A stretch of DNA of 64,000 nt from Methylomonas sp. MK1 (GCF_000365425.1 NZ_AQOV01000001.1:2418001-2482000), one strand, 5' to 3'. Positions 17,538-26,080 are shown, counted from the first letter of the stretch. The notes: a model not told the origin generated them from the letters alone. Numbers and translations: made by a program.

Positions 17538-17947
17538 TGTTGCGCTTGGGCCGGTGCGTTTGTCCGAACTGCGGAAGGGAAAACCATGGCGAGGGACGAT
17601 TAGGGACAACAAGCCAATGTCCATGCGGCTATGGGTTTTCCCAAGCGGCGCTGGATAAAATAAGACATTATTGGATATTTCAGATTTGCATTTGTTTTTC
17701 GCTGGCTGCGCTGTTCTTGTCTTTGGCGACATTTTTCGCAGTGCTGCCCGTCGATCCTTGGGAACGGTTCTTAAGTCCGATCCTGCAAGTTCCCGCTTTT
17801 ACAACTTTCGTAGTCAGTCATCACGTGTTGATTCGGCATAAACGAAACTCTGCCGGCGATGGGCAATTGTTACGCTATTTTGCTTGGGGCGTCTGCCTAA
17901 TGACTGTCGGTATTATTGCGTCATTGTTGAAAGCCAAATTGGGATGA
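17537..17947 (+). CDS. zinc-ribbon membrane protein of unknown function
   Basis: A 136-residue protein. The N-terminus has CVCPNCGREN followed by CPCGYGF, a four-cysteine zinc-ribbon pattern, then about three hydrophobic segments (near residues 45-70, 80-100 and 115-132). Its ATG overlaps the TGA of the response regulator (TGATG), so it is translationally coupled and belongs to the nhaD-apbE-kinase-regulator run. I do not recognise the family. A role in membrane-linked metal sensing or as an accessory of the two-component system is possible but not shown. Confidence 0.65.
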   Translation: MLRLGRCVCPNCGRENHGEGRLGTTSQCPCGYGFSQAALDKIRHYWIFQICICFSLAALFLSLATFFAVLPVDPWERFLSPILQVPAFTTFVVSHHVLIRHKRNSAGDGQLLRYFAWGVCLMTVGIIASLLKAKLG

Positions 17948-18022
17948 CTGGGCTTTAGGGCTTCTGATTAGCCGGTTATTTGCCGACTTGAGCACAGCCG
18001 TAGCCGTCCGATCAGAAGCTTA

Positions 18023-18316
18023 TCAATTCACTTCGAGCGATTGATCGCGAACAATTTGTCCGTTAGACAAGTCGCATATCACAGACCATTCCGCCCCGCC
18101 ACGCATCTGTATTTTGTAGCGAATCCAGAAGCTTTTCGGTTGCGGTAACACCCGTAATTCATCGATCAAACCCGGATGCAATCGCAGCGCTTCGTGTTGG
18201 CAAGTTTTTAGATGAACCTTACTTGGCGGTAAGGCATAGCTATCAGTTTTACCGACGTCGGCGTTAACGACTTGCACTGATGCAAGTAGCATTAGCCCGC
18301 TCCAACTTAATTTCAT
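18023..18316 (-). CDS. small secreted protein of unknown function
   Basis: A 97-residue protein beginning MKLSWSGLMLLASVQVVNA, a plausible signal peptide cleaved after VNA. The mature part contains two cysteines (LKTCQHE and SVICDLSNG) that could form a disulfide. The C-terminal part, FWIRYKIQMRGGAEWSVICDLSNGQIV, resembles the small periplasmic PepSY-like fold only loosely. The frame stays open upstream to 18478, but that extension runs through an intergenic palindrome and is not credible. It follows kdpC on the same strand by 185 bases, so it could be in the kdp transcript or separate. Confidence 0.55.
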   Translation of the reverse strand: MKLSWSGLMLLASVQVVNADVGKTDSYALPPSKVHLKTCQHEALRLHPGLIDELRVLPQPKSFWIRYKIQMRGGAEWSVICDLSNGQIVRDQSLEVN

Positions 18317-18331
18317 AACCCAGCCCGGTAG

Positions 18332-18358
18332 GATGCGGTAAACAGCGTGCACCGCATC
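18332..18358. repeat. REP-like intergenic palindrome
   Basis: GATGCGGT and ACCGCATC form a perfect 8-bp inverted repeat around an 11-base loop just upstream of the small secreted protein gene. Related GGATGCGGT...ACCGCATC units are common extragenic repeats in proteobacterial genomes. Confidence 0.5.
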
Positions 18359-18501
18359 GATCACGATTAGTGCGGTTCGTAACCTCACCCTACGCCTGCT
18401 TTTGGCAAGGACATTTGCCATTGACACTTTTGCCGGTTTTTGCCGCTCAACTTTGCCCATATAGGCCATCTTGTTCATGGATAACTCCCAGGCTGTATCA
18501 A

Positions 18502-19080
18502 CTAGCGGCCTGCTTGATCCAAGGCCAGATTCAACTTCAAGACGTTGATTCTAGGTTCGCCAAACACCAGCCATTGCCGGCCTTCGGTATGGGCATTGAC
18601 CAAGTCTTGCAACTTGGCTTCGTTGATTTTGCGCACCTTGGCGATGCGTTTGATCTGGTATTCCGCGGCGGCGATACTAATGTGCGGATCGAGACCGCTG
18701 CCGGAGGCGGTAATCAAATCCACCGGCACCGGCGCTTTATTGTCAGGATCGGCATCTTTTAAGGCTTGAATACGGGCCACGACGGCGTCGGTCAACGCCG
18801 GATTGGTCGGGCCCAGGTTGGAGCCGCTGGAGGCAGCGGCGTTGTAACTGTAGGGCCCGGTCGCCGACGGCCGGCTCCAGAAGTATTTCGGCTCGCTGAA
18901 GGTTTGGCCGATCAGTTCCGAACCAATCAGTTGGCCTTTGTCATCCTGGATCAAACTGCCGTTAGCTTGATCGTTAAACAGCATTTGGGCTAAGACAGTG
19001 ACCAGGGCCGGGTAAGCGGCGCCGGTGACCAAGGTCAACAGGAATAACATCATCGCTGCGGGTTTTAAATAGGTAGACAT
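18502..19080 (-). CDS. kdpC: potassium-transporting ATPase subunit KdpC
   Basis: A 192-residue protein with one N-terminal membrane helix (about 8-28) and a periplasmic domain containing the KdpC motifs GSELIGQTF, FWSRPSA, YNAAASSGSNLGPTNPAL and VPVDLITASGSGLDPHIS. KdpC stabilises the KdpA-KdpB complex. It is the last subunit gene, 9 bases after kdpB. The length is normal. Confidence 0.97.
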   Translation of the reverse strand: MSTYLKPAAMMLFLLTLVTGAAYPALVTVLAQMLFNDQANGSLIQDDKGQLIGSELIGQTFSEPKYFWSRPSATGPYSYNAAASSGSNLGPTNPALTDAVVARIQALKDADPDNKAPVPVDLITASGSGLDPHISIAAAEYQIKRIAKVRKINEAKLQDLVNAHTEGRQWLVFGEPRINVLKLNLALDQAGR

Positions 19081-19089
19081 ATTCGTTCC

Positions 19090-21189
19090 TTACACCAAAT
19101 TCATAGCAACCAAGACTAAATCAATCGCCTTGATACCGATAAACGGCACAATCAAGCCGCCGACACCATAGACCAGCAAGTTGTTTTGCAGCAGCTTTTC
19201 CGCCCCGACGGGTTGATATTTGATACCTTTCAAAGCCAATGGAATCAGGGCGATGATGATCAATGCATTGAAAATCACCGCCGACAGGATAGCGCTGGCT
19301 GGTGTCGCCAAGCCCATCACGTTCAGCACGTTCAAAGCCGGATAGGTAGTGGCGAAGGCCGCCGGGATGATCGCAAAATACTTGGCGACGTCGTTGGCAA
19401 TGCTAAACGTGGTTAATGCGCCACGGGTCATCAGCATTTGTTTGCCGGTTTCGACGATTTCGATCAGCTTGGTCGGATTGGAGTCCAAATCGACCATATT
19501 GCCCGCTTCCTTGGCGGCCTGGGTGCCGCTGTTCATCGCTACCGCGACGTCGGCTTGGGCCAATGCCGGAGCGTCGTTAGTACCGTCACCGGTCATCGCC
19601 ACCAAGCGACCATCGGTTTGGTGCTGGCGGATCAGGCTGAGTTTGGCTTCCGGTGTGGCTTCTGCCAAGAAGTCATCGACGCCGGCTTCGGCGGCGATGG
19701 CGGCGGCGGTCAGGCGGTTGTCGCCGGTGATCATGATGGTTTTGATACCCATCTGCCGCAGCTCAATGAAGCGCTCCTTGATGCCGCCCTTGACGATGTC
19801 TTTCAGTTCGATCACACCCAGGGCGCGCGTACCATCGGCGACGACTAGCGGCGTACTACCGCGACGGGCGACGTCGTCGACCAGCGTTTTCAATTCCGGC
19901 GGAAATTTGCCGCCTTGCTCTTCGATATGTTGTCTTATCGAGTCAGCCGCACCCTTACGGATTTGCCGGCAAGGCTCACCGATTTTGCATTCCTCTCCGG
20001 GTAAATTGACACCGCTCATCCGGGTTTGGGCGCTGAAATGCACGAAAGTGGCGCCCAAGGAGTGAATATCGCGTTCGCGAATACCGTATTTTTGCTTGGC
20101 CAAGATCACCACGCTACGACCCTCCGGGGTTTCATCGGCCATCGAAGCCAATTGCGCGGCATCCGCCAGCTCGCGATCCGTCACGCCTTTGACCGGAAAG
20201 AAACCGGAGGCTTGGCGGTTACCCAGGGTGATGGTGCCGGTCTTGTCCAGCAGCAGTACATCGACGTCGCCGGCTGCTTCTACGGCGCGGCCAGAGGTGG
20301 CGATAACGTTTTTCTGCATCATCCGGCCGATACCGGCCACACCAATGGCAGACAATAAACCGCCGATGGTGGTTGGAATCAAACACACCAATAAAGCCAC
20401 CAACACTGTGACGCTGATCGGGTTGCCGGTACCAGCGGTTTGCACGCTATACAACGAAAACGGCAGCAAGGTGACGGTCGCCATCAAAAACACCAGTGTT
20501 AACGCCACTAACAAAATGGTCAAAGCAATCTCATTGGGGGTTTTTTGCCGTTTGGCGCTTTCCACCATGCCTATCATGCGGTCGAGGAAGGTCTCGCCGG
20601 GATTGGTAGTAATGCTCACCACCAGCCAATCGGACAGCACCCTAGTTCCGCCGGTCACCGAACTGAAGTCACCACCGGATTCGCGGATCACCGGCGCGCT
20701 TTCGCCGGTAATGGCACTCTCGTCCACCGAGGCCACGCCTTCGATGACTTCGCCGTCGCCGGGCACGAAATCGCCGGCTTCGATCAAGACCACATCGCCT
20801 TTGCGCAGGCTGGAGCCTTCGACTTTGCTGTAATTGCTACCATATTTGGGTTCATCGAGCTTTTTGGCAGCAATGTCGCGCTTGGCGCTACGCAGGAACG
20901 CGGCCTGAGCCTTGCTGCGGCCTTCCGCCACCGCTTCGGCGAAGTTGGCGAACAATACCGTGAACCACAGCCACAGCGTGATGCTCAGAATAAATCCAGC
21001 CGATTCTTCGCTGTTGCCACTCAAGGCTTGCAGCCACAATACAGTGGTGAGCAAACTGCCCAAGTAGACCACGAACATCACCGGGTTTTTCCATTGCTGC
21101 TTAGGCGTGAGCTTGGCAAAAGCGTCTATGAACGCCTGTTGCAAAATTTGCGGATCCATTAAGGATGTTGAAACGGGTTTGCTAGTCAT
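19090..21189 (-). CDS. kdpB: potassium-transporting ATPase ATP-binding subunit KdpB
   Basis: A 699-residue P-type ATPase that drives K+ import with KdpA. Motifs are complete: the actuator TGES, the phosphorylation loop [13 protein letters not shown] (aspartate near residue 316), the hinge [32 protein letters not shown] and KdpB-specific membrane helices. Length fits the family (~680-700). There is a moderate insertion in the nucleotide-binding domain ([21 protein letters not shown]), with two cysteines. It lies between kdpA (19-base gap) and kdpC. Confidence 0.98.
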   Translation of the reverse strand: MTSKPVSTSLMDPQILQQAFIDAFAKLTPKQQWKNPVMFVVYLGSLLTTVLWLQALSGNSEESAGFILSITLWLWFTVLFANFAEAVAEGRSKAQAAFLRSAKRDIAAKKLDEPKYGSNYSKVEGSSLRKGDVVLIEAGDFVPGDGEVIEGVASVDESAITGESAPVIRESGGDFSSVTGGTRVLSDWLVVSITTNPGETFLDRMIGMVESAKRQKTPNEIALTILLVALTLVFLMATVTLLPFSLYSVQTAGTGNPISVTVLVALLVCLIPTTIGGLLSAIGVAGIGRMMQKNVIATSGRAVEAAGDVDVLLLDKTGTITLGNRQASGFFPVKGVTDRELADAAQLASMADETPEGRSVVILAKQKYGIRERDIHSLGATFVHFSAQTRMSGVNLPGEECKIGEPCRQIRKGAADSIRQHIEEQGGKFPPELKTLVDDVARRGSTPLVVADGTRALGVIELKDIVKGGIKERFIELRQMGIKTIMITGDNRLTAAAIAAEAGVDDFLAEATPEAKLSLIRQHQTDGRLVAMTGDGTNDAPALAQADVAVAMNSGTQAAKEAGNMVDLDSNPTKLIEIVETGKQMLMTRGALTTFSIANDVAKYFAIIPAAFATTYPALNVLNVMGLATPASAILSAVIFNALIIIALIPLALKGIKYQPVGAEKLLQNNLLVYGVGGLIVPFIGIKAIDLVLVAMNLV

Positions 21190-21208
21190 AGGATTACCTG
21201 TCCTGAAA

Positions 21209-23017
21209 TTATTGATGACCGATCATTTGCAAATGCTCGACGATAGGCCCCAAAGCCAGTGCCGGGACGAAGGTCAGTGCGCCGACCATCAACACAGTGA
21301 TGATTAATAAAACGGCAAACAATGGGGTATGAGTCGGCAGCGTACCGGGACCAACCGGCACAGTCTTTTTAGCCGCCAAGGAGCCGGCAATCGCCAATAC
21401 CGGAATCATCAACCAATAGCGAGAGAACAGCATCGCCAGACCCAGCATGAAGTTATAGAACGGTACGTTGGCTGACAGACCGCCAAAGGCGCTGCCGTTG
21501 TTGTTGCCCGCCGAGGAGTAGGCGTATAACACTTCGCTGAAACCATGGGCGCCGGGGTTGAAGATGGAGGCTTTGCCGGCGTCCAGCATCAGTGTCACTG
21601 CGGTACCGCCCAATACCATCAAAGGGGGTATCAGAATAATGATGGCGGCCATTTTCATCTCATAGGCTTCGATCTTTTTACCGAGGTATTCCGGGGTGCG
21701 ACCTATCATCAAGCCGGCGATAAACACCGCGACGATGGCAAACACGATCATGCCGTACAGACCGGAACCGACACCGCCAAAGATCACTTCACCCAATTGC
21801 ATCAGCCACATGGGTACCATGCCGCCGAGTGGCGTGAAGGAGTCGTGCATCGAGTTAACCGATCCATTGGAAGCGGCCGTGGTTGCCACCGCCCACAAGC
21901 CGGAGTTGACGATGCCGAAGCGCGCTTCTTTGCCCTCCATATTGCCGCCGGGCTGCTGTGCCGATACAGTTTGATCAACACCCAAGGCAGTTAACGCCGG
22001 GTTGCCGCTTTGCTCGGCCGGTACAGTGACAAAGATCAAGGCGACAAACACCAGCGTCATGGCACCCAATATCGTCCAGCCCTGGCGAGTGTCTCCCACC
22101 ATCAGCCCGAAGGTGTAGCACAGCGCGGCCGGAATCAGCAGGATCGCCAGCATTTCCAGAAAATTGGAAAGCGGTGTGGGATTTTCATACGGATGAGCGG
22201 AGTTGACATTGAAGAAACCGCCGCCATTGGTGCCCAATTGTTTAATAGCGATTTGCGATGCAGCAGGTCCCAATGCCAAGGTTTGTTGTTGCGTTTGCAG
22301 CGTTTCAGTCACCGGCTTGCCCTCGGCATCCAACAAGGCCTTACCGTCAGCATCCAATTTCGGCGCCGAGTAGCTGACTGTTTCTTGCAAATTAACCGTT
22401 TGGTAGGGATTAAAAGTTTGCACCACGCCTTGTCCGACCAATACCAGCGCCAACACCAACGACAACGGTAGCAGGATGTATAACGTACTGCGTGTCATAT
22501 CCACCCAGAAGTTACCGATGCTGTTGCTGTTACGGCGCACGAAGCCACGAATCAGAGCCACCAGTACCGCCATGCCGCTGGCGGCGGAGACAAAGTTTTG
22601 TACCGACAAACCCAGCATCTGGGTCAGATAACTCATCGTCGCTTCGCCGCTATAACCCTGCCAGTTGGTGTTGGTGGCGAAACTGACGGCGGTGTTGAAC
22701 GAAGAGTCCGGCGTCACAGCCGGCAGCGTTTGGGGGTTTAGCGGCAACACGTCTTGGAAACGTTGTAAGCAATAAACCGCCAACAAACCAAACAGATTGA
22801 ACGCCAGCATCGCCAGCGCGTATTGGGTCCAACGCATCTCTTGTTCGGGTTTGACGCCGCTCAGACGATAGAACAGTCGCTCAATCCCGGCGAACCAACG
22901 GTTCAATCCCACCGATTCGTCTTGATAAACCCGCGCCATATAAATGCCCAAAGGCTTGGCCAGCGCCACCAGGGCGATGACGTAAATAGCAATCTGTAAA
23001 AAACCTTGACCAGTCAT
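21209..23017 (-). CDS. kdpA: potassium-transporting ATPase potassium-binding subunit KdpA
   Basis: A 602-residue channel-like subunit with about ten membrane helices and the four K+-filter loops, for example [28 protein letters not shown] and [17 protein letters not shown]. The protein has a hydrophilic insertion of about 40 residues near 220-260 (ending [16 protein letters not shown]), a normal KdpA feature. Its ATG overlaps the kdpF stop, so the two are translationally coupled. Confidence 0.98.
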   Translation of the reverse strand: MTGQGFLQIAIYVIALVALAKPLGIYMARVYQDESVGLNRWFAGIERLFYRLSGVKPEQEMRWTQYALAMLAFNLFGLLAVYCLQRFQDVLPLNPQTLPAVTPDSSFNTAVSFATNTNWQGYSGEATMSYLTQMLGLSVQNFVSAASGMAVLVALIRGFVRRNSNSIGNFWVDMTRSTLYILLPLSLVLALVLVGQGVVQTFNPYQTVNLQETVSYSAPKLDADGKALLDAEGKPVTETLQTQQQTLALGPAASQIAIKQLGTNGGGFFNVNSAHPYENPTPLSNFLEMLAILLIPAALCYTFGLMVGDTRQGWTILGAMTLVFVALIFVTVPAEQSGNPALTALGVDQTVSAQQPGGNMEGKEARFGIVNSGLWAVATTAASNGSVNSMHDSFTPLGGMVPMWLMQLGEVIFGGVGSGLYGMIVFAIVAVFIAGLMIGRTPEYLGKKIEAYEMKMAAIIILIPPLMVLGGTAVTLMLDAGKASIFNPGAHGFSEVLYAYSSAGNNNGSAFGGLSANVPFYNFMLGLAMLFSRYWLMIPVLAIAGSLAAKKTVPVGPGTLPTHTPLFAVLLIITVLMVGALTFVPALALGPIVEHLQMIGHQ

Positions 23018-23106
23018 CAGAATTTCTCCGGATAAAACAACGCGACCAGTAAATAGACGAACACAGCAAGAGTCAGTCCTCCGCTCAAAAGATAAATCCA
23101 GCTCAT
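23017..23106 (-). CDS. kdpF: potassium-transporting ATPase small subunit KdpF
   Basis: A 29-residue single-helix protein beginning [11 protein letters not shown] and ending VALFYPEKF, the length and the terminal YPE(K/R)F pattern of KdpF, which stabilises the KdpABC complex in the membrane. Its TGA (23017-23019) overlaps the kdpA start. Its ATG in turn overlaps the stop of the 30-codon ORF upstream, so three consecutive genes are coupled by stop/start overlaps. Confidence 0.92.
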   Translation of the reverse strand: MSWIYLLSGGLTLAVFVYLLVALFYPEKF

Positions 23107-23195
23107 GATTGCCCCCTTAATGCTTCGCAACCAGCGATCAATAACGCCGTCGCGACAAAGAACGCCGCTGTTAATAGCAAATACACCATGTCCAT
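23103..23195 (-). CDS. 30-residue membrane ORF in front of kdpF
   Basis: The ORF starts [19 protein letters not shown] and ends CEALRGQS. It is essentially one membrane helix with a short tail containing a cysteine. A good ribosome binding site (AAGAGGT) precedes the ATG, and the TGA overlaps the kdpF ATG (ATGA). Small ORFs of this type (a helix followed by a G/R-C-E tail) occur directly before kdpF in many bacteria but are often not annotated. It could be an additional small subunit or assembly factor of Kdp. It is the first gene after KdpE-like box B. Confidence 0.75.
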   Translation of the reverse strand: MDMVYLLLTAAFFVATALLIAGCEALRGQS

Positions 23196-23309
23196 CTACA
23201 TGACCTCTTGAAAAAAGTGAAAAAACTCAACCTTGCAATCGCCCCTGATCGCCAGTTAAACAATGTACAGATTGATCGATAAAAAAGTCGTAAAAATATC
23301 CATGCCCGA

Positions 23310-23326
23310 TATAAAGGAAATATAAA
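23310..23326 (-). promoter_or_regulatory. KdpE-like box B, kdpFABC promoter
   Basis: Read on the minus strand this is TTTATATTTCCTTTATA, with two TTTATA 6-mers 5 bp apart, the plan of the E. coli KdpE site. Thirteen bases further, TTTTTACGAC begins a likely -35 region, and TGTACAT about 17 bases later could be the -10. The first ORF of the kdp operon starts at 23195. This is the copy expected from the known biology of kdp and so anchors the assignment of boxes A and C. Confidence 0.75.
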
Positions 23327-23364
23327 AATAAATGTAGCCGAAACTGTGGACAGATTTTCAGGAC

Positions 23365-23395
23365 AAAAAAGGCCCCTTCACCTAGGAAAAGGGGC
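23365..23395 (-). terminator. Rho-independent terminator upstream of the kdp promoter
   Basis: On the minus strand, GCCCCTT and AAGGGGC pair around a 10-base loop and are followed by C and six T. It would end the transcript that starts near box C and so insulates the kdp promoter. Confidence 0.8.
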
Positions 23396-23500
23396 AGAGG
23401 TCAATCCGCAGTGTTGCTGCTGACCGACAAGCAGGAGCCAACATGAAATCAGGAACGTGAAACCTGTGTTCCAGGTGAAAAGCAGTTTGTGATCAAGCCA
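23396..23500 (-). ncRNA. structured 3' region, candidate small RNA
   Basis: Between the 53-residue membrane protein gene and the terminator are two more hairpins on the minus strand: ACCTG/CAGGT at 23462-23476 and GGTCA.CAG/CTG.TGACC at 23399-23425. Together with the terminator they give three consecutive stems and no ORF. This could be a long structured 3' UTR or a small RNA, either processed from the mRNA or transcribed separately. It does not match a known RNA family by eye. The 5' limit is a guess. Confidence 0.4.
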
Positions 23501-23767
23501 GACCACCATCAATAACCTGTGAATTGTTGTGATGTTTACGTGATCATCCCCAACGCTGTCACGCCCCTAACTGCTGCCATGAATAGCAAAAAAACGATAT
23601 TTACTCGCAATACCTATTTTTGAAAGTTAATAAGGCGCTCTGCTAAGTGATCTGGTCCCGCCTATTAAAATAGCCTTCAATGAATTGATTACGAGAAAGC
23701 TTGCCGCGGCAATGCTGTTACCAAATGGCATTACCTAAGGGTTAACGATGTTGAGCATGACTAGAAG
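23501..23767. other. non-coding stretch downstream of the small membrane protein gene
   Basis: I see no gene here. Both strands contain frequent stops and no ribosome binding site with a plausible ORF. On the minus strand it would be the 3' part of the small-membrane-protein transcript. Confidence 0.5.
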
Positions 23768-23929
23768 TCAAGCGCGGAGCGATGAACCGAAATCGAGATT
23801 ACTGGAGATGCTAGCCAGACAAAACAGCATGGTAGAAATAATGAATTCGCCGGACATAAACACAAACATACCCGCTGTAAAGGTAATGCCGGTAAAAATG
23901 TCTCTGTATAAATTGTTCGATTTGTTCAT
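23768..23929 (-). CDS. 53-residue membrane protein behind a KdpE-like box
   Basis: Starts MNKSNNLYRDIFTGITF and ends LDFGSSLRA, with hydrophobic residues from about 11 to 42, enough for one long or two short helices. AGGGGG lies five bases before the ATG. The frame is open to 23971, but the extension has no ribosome binding site and is glycine-rich and hydrophilic. About 170 bases upstream is KdpE-like box C in the right orientation, and a terminator follows downstream. I do not recognise the protein. A K+-stress-induced membrane peptide is the simplest reading. Confidence 0.55.
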   Translation of the reverse strand: MNKSNNLYRDIFTGITFTAGMFVFMSGEFIISTMLFCLASISSNLDFGSSLRA

Positions 23930-24382
23930 TTTGCCCCCTAAAGGACCACCGCCGTCGATAATAGAACACAATGTTCATCGATAGCAGTTAGTAAAATATA
24001 AAACGTATCCCTTCACCGATTTAAGCAATTGTCCTTAATTGCATGTTGCTTAATTTACAGAAAGACGAATAAAAAGATCGTAAAAATCAGTAGCTTGCTT
24101 ATAAAGAGAATGTAAAATTTGATTGACTGCTGTGTTCTTTGCCTACCAATGCCAATAAAACCGTTCGCCTAGTTCGCGTGTACCCGATTGAAATTTAGGG
24201 CATGAATTTTTGGACTTCGACTCTTGGGTTGTTGGCAGAGTCGCAGAGCATATGGTCCTGGAGAGAGTGAAATAGAGTCTTGAATATGCCGAAATGGCCG
24301 ATCCGAGGCATTCAAAATCTAGCTGCCTTTGTATCGGAATGGGTGACGGGTTTTATCGCAACCGGTATCAACAAGCGAAAAA
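23930..24382. other. intergenic region with KdpE box C; no gene seen
   Basis: The region carries box C and the leader of the small membrane protein on its left side, and the 3' flank of rseC on its right. No ORF of family resemblance, tRNA or clear terminator was found for the nif operon ending at rseC. Confidence 0.5.
24100..24116 (-). promoter_or_regulatory. KdpE-like box C, upstream of the 53-residue membrane protein
   Basis: Read on the minus strand this is TTTACATTCTCTTTATA, two 6-mers 5 bp apart. Exactly as at box B, 13 bases follow and then TTTTTACGA, with TGTAAAT about 17 bases later. The parallel spacing to the kdp promoter over some 60 bases, while the spacer sequence differs, argues for conserved promoter architecture and not for a recent duplication. 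Confidence 0.65.
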
Positions 24383-24823
24383 TCACTCGTTACCGAGTTT
24401 CTTGACAATTTGCGGCTTAAAACAAAGGTGGAGCAGTAACAGATTTTGACTGCGATTGATCAACCAAAAGCCCGCCAGCAATGTTGTTAACGCCACTTCG
24501 GGTAGGTAATCGGTATTATATGGCTCGGGTAGCCAGGCTTCGGCCAGGCCCACACCAACCAGCATAAAAACCAACGGCACCAGGTAGAGTAGCAACGATG
24601 TGAGCAGCAGTTGACCATCGTCTATCGCCACCATCACATGATCGCCGGCTTGCAATGTTAAATCGCAATCGACTGGAAACTCGCGTTTGGGGAGGACTTT
24701 TGCCAGCGTGGCCGTGCCGCAGGACTGATGTTGCGCACAGCCGCTGCAAGCACTGGTTTGCAGACTTTTAATCCAAGTGCGACCATCGCTAACGCGGGTA
24801 ACGACGGCCGCTTCTTCGATCAT
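24383..24823 (-). CDS. rseC: RseC/MucC-family membrane protein
   Basis: A 146-residue inner-membrane protein of the SoxR-reducing system protein RseC family. The N-terminal domain has the cysteine cluster Cys26, Cys29 and Cys35 (SACSGCAQHQSCG). Two adjacent hydrophobic helices (about 75-125) follow. RseC is linked to sigma-E signalling and to keeping SoxR reduced together with Rsx/Rnf proteins. Its start is 10 bases after the nifF stop, so it looks like the last gene of the nifV operon, where a link to Rnf-driven electron flow to nitrogenase would make sense. Confidence 0.85.
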   Translation of the reverse strand: MIEEAAVVTRVSDGRTWIKSLQTSACSGCAQHQSCGTATLAKVLPKREFPVDCDLTLQAGDHVMVAIDDGQLLLTSLLLYLVPLVFMLVGVGLAEAWLPEPYNTDYLPEVALTTLLAGFWLINRSQNLLLLHLCFKPQIVKKLGNE

Positions 24824-24833
24824 GGCTCGCCTA

Positions 24834-25364
24834 TCAAGCCCAGGCGGAGGAAATCGAATCCAGCCAAGCGCTGAGCCTGCCTTCGCTCAGTTCTTTCTGG
24901 TTATCTTCGTCCAAGGCCAAACCGACGAATTGGTCGCCCAACAGCGCTTTGGACTTTTTAAAGGTGTAACCTTCGCTGCTGGTCATGCCGACGATGGTCG
25001 CGCCAGCGTCGGCAAAGGCGTCATATAAAAAGCCCAAGGCATCGACGAAATTGCCGGGATAACCTTCCTGGTCGCCCAAACCGTAAATAGCCACGGTTTT
25101 GCCGGAGAAATCGGCGCCAGCCAGCGTTGGTAAAAACTCTTCCCAGCTCTCGTTATCGTGTCCGGCGCTCATGCCCGGTAATTCGCCTTCACCGTAGGTG
25201 GGCGAACCGACGATCAATACATCATAGGCCAACAAATCGTCCACGGAGGCTTTGTTGATATTGACCGGTTTGTCGGCTGCATCGCCCAACTTCGTAGCAA
25301 TGGTTTTGGCCACTTTACGCGTGTTGCCGGTATCGGTTCCGAAAAAAATGCCTACTTTTGCCAT
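24834..25364 (-). CDS. nifF: long-chain flavodoxin, nitrogenase electron donor
   Basis: A 176-residue flavodoxin. The phosphate-binding loop is GTDTGNTRKVAK (residues 9-20). FMN-flanking loops are SPTYGEGELPG and YGLGDQEGYPGNFVDALG, with the long-chain insertion present. The position directly after grx/bolA and clpX in a nif operon matches nifF of Azotobacter vinelandii, whose product passes electrons to the nitrogenase Fe protein. A general flavodoxin (fldA) is the alternative; the context favours nifF. Confidence 0.9.
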   Translation of the reverse strand: MAKVGIFFGTDTGNTRKVAKTIATKLGDAADKPVNINKASVDDLLAYDVLIVGSPTYGEGELPGMSAGHDNESWEEFLPTLAGADFSGKTVAIYGLGDQEGYPGNFVDALGFLYDAFADAGATIVGMTSSEGYTFKKSKALLGDQFVGLALDEDNQKELSEGRLSAWLDSISSAWA

Positions 25365-25388
25365 AGTGTTGTCTCCTTGTTAACTAGA

Positions 25389-26006
25389 TCAGATTTGAAT
25401 TTGCAGTAAGCCCGGATTGGCCGCCGGCTGGAGCGCGGCCCAAGCTTCAGGCGTATGAGTCTTCAGAGTGACGGCATGCAAACGGCCGGAAGCCAGCGGC
25501 ACGCTCAAAGTCGCCATAACGCCTTGATGTTGTTTGATCATAGGTTGGTCAGCGAACAATTCGCTGACCACTGTGATGTTTAAGTCGCAACCCGCACCTT
25601 CAATGCCTATGGTCGCTCCCGGATAAGAGGCCAGAATCAAGGCTTCCACTTCGGAATGGGTAATGGTTTGACTGGCGTCCGCATTCTCGGCGGGCTGCAC
25701 TGTCGCTTGCAACAGCGGTAACAGAGTTCCGTCCTTGTACATGGACTCGACGATGTCGGCGCCGCCGACCAATTCGCCTTTGATGAACACTTGCGGAAAC
25801 GTCGGCCATTTGGAAATGGACGGCAGTTTTTCGCGGATGAACGGCGCTTGCAAGACGTTGACATAAGCGTAAGGAATCTTGGTTTCATTCAAGATGCCGA
25901 CAGTCTTCGCGGAAAAACCGCATTCCGGAGCGCTAGGCACGCCTTTCATATAAATAATCACCGGATTTTCGGCAAGTTGTTGCAAGATTTTTTCTTTAAC
26001 GCTCAT
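25389..26006 (-). CDS. monothiol glutaredoxin (CGFS) fused to a BolA domain, nif-associated
   Basis: A 205-residue protein. Residues 1-105 are a Grx4/Grx5-type monothiol glutaredoxin with the CGFS active site at 29-32, WPTFPQVFIKGELVGGADIV, and a normal GSH-binding pattern. Residues 115-195 are a BolA-like domain (HSEVEALILASYPGATIGIEGAG.DLNITVVSELF.....IKQHQGVMATL). CGFS glutaredoxins and BolA proteins normally form a heterodimer sharing a [2Fe-2S] cluster; here they are one chain. It corresponds in position to grx5-nif of Azotobacter and probably serves Fe-S delivery for nitrogenase maturation. Confidence 0.88.
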   Translation of the reverse strand: MSVKEKILQQLAENPVIIYMKGVPSAPECGFSAKTVGILNETKIPYAYVNVLQAPFIREKLPSISKWPTFPQVFIKGELVGGADIVESMYKDGTLLPLLQATVQPAENADASQTITHSEVEALILASYPGATIGIEGAGCDLNITVVSELFADQPMIKQHQGVMATLSVPLASGRLHAVTLKTHTPEAWAALQPAANPGLLQIQI

Positions 26007-26080
26007 AGTAGGTTTCTCGATTAACTAAAACTTTTCAATGCAACGGCTGGGCTTCAGCTTGCGCAGCCCGGCCGCCAAAA

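Noticed and set aside
18317-18478. N-terminal extension of the small secreted protein gene
   Set aside because: The extension reads through a REP-like palindrome, and the signal peptide begins at 18316.
23748-23984. Plus-strand ORF of 78 codons
   Set aside because: Antisense to the 53-residue membrane protein gene, which has the better ribosome binding site and promoter.
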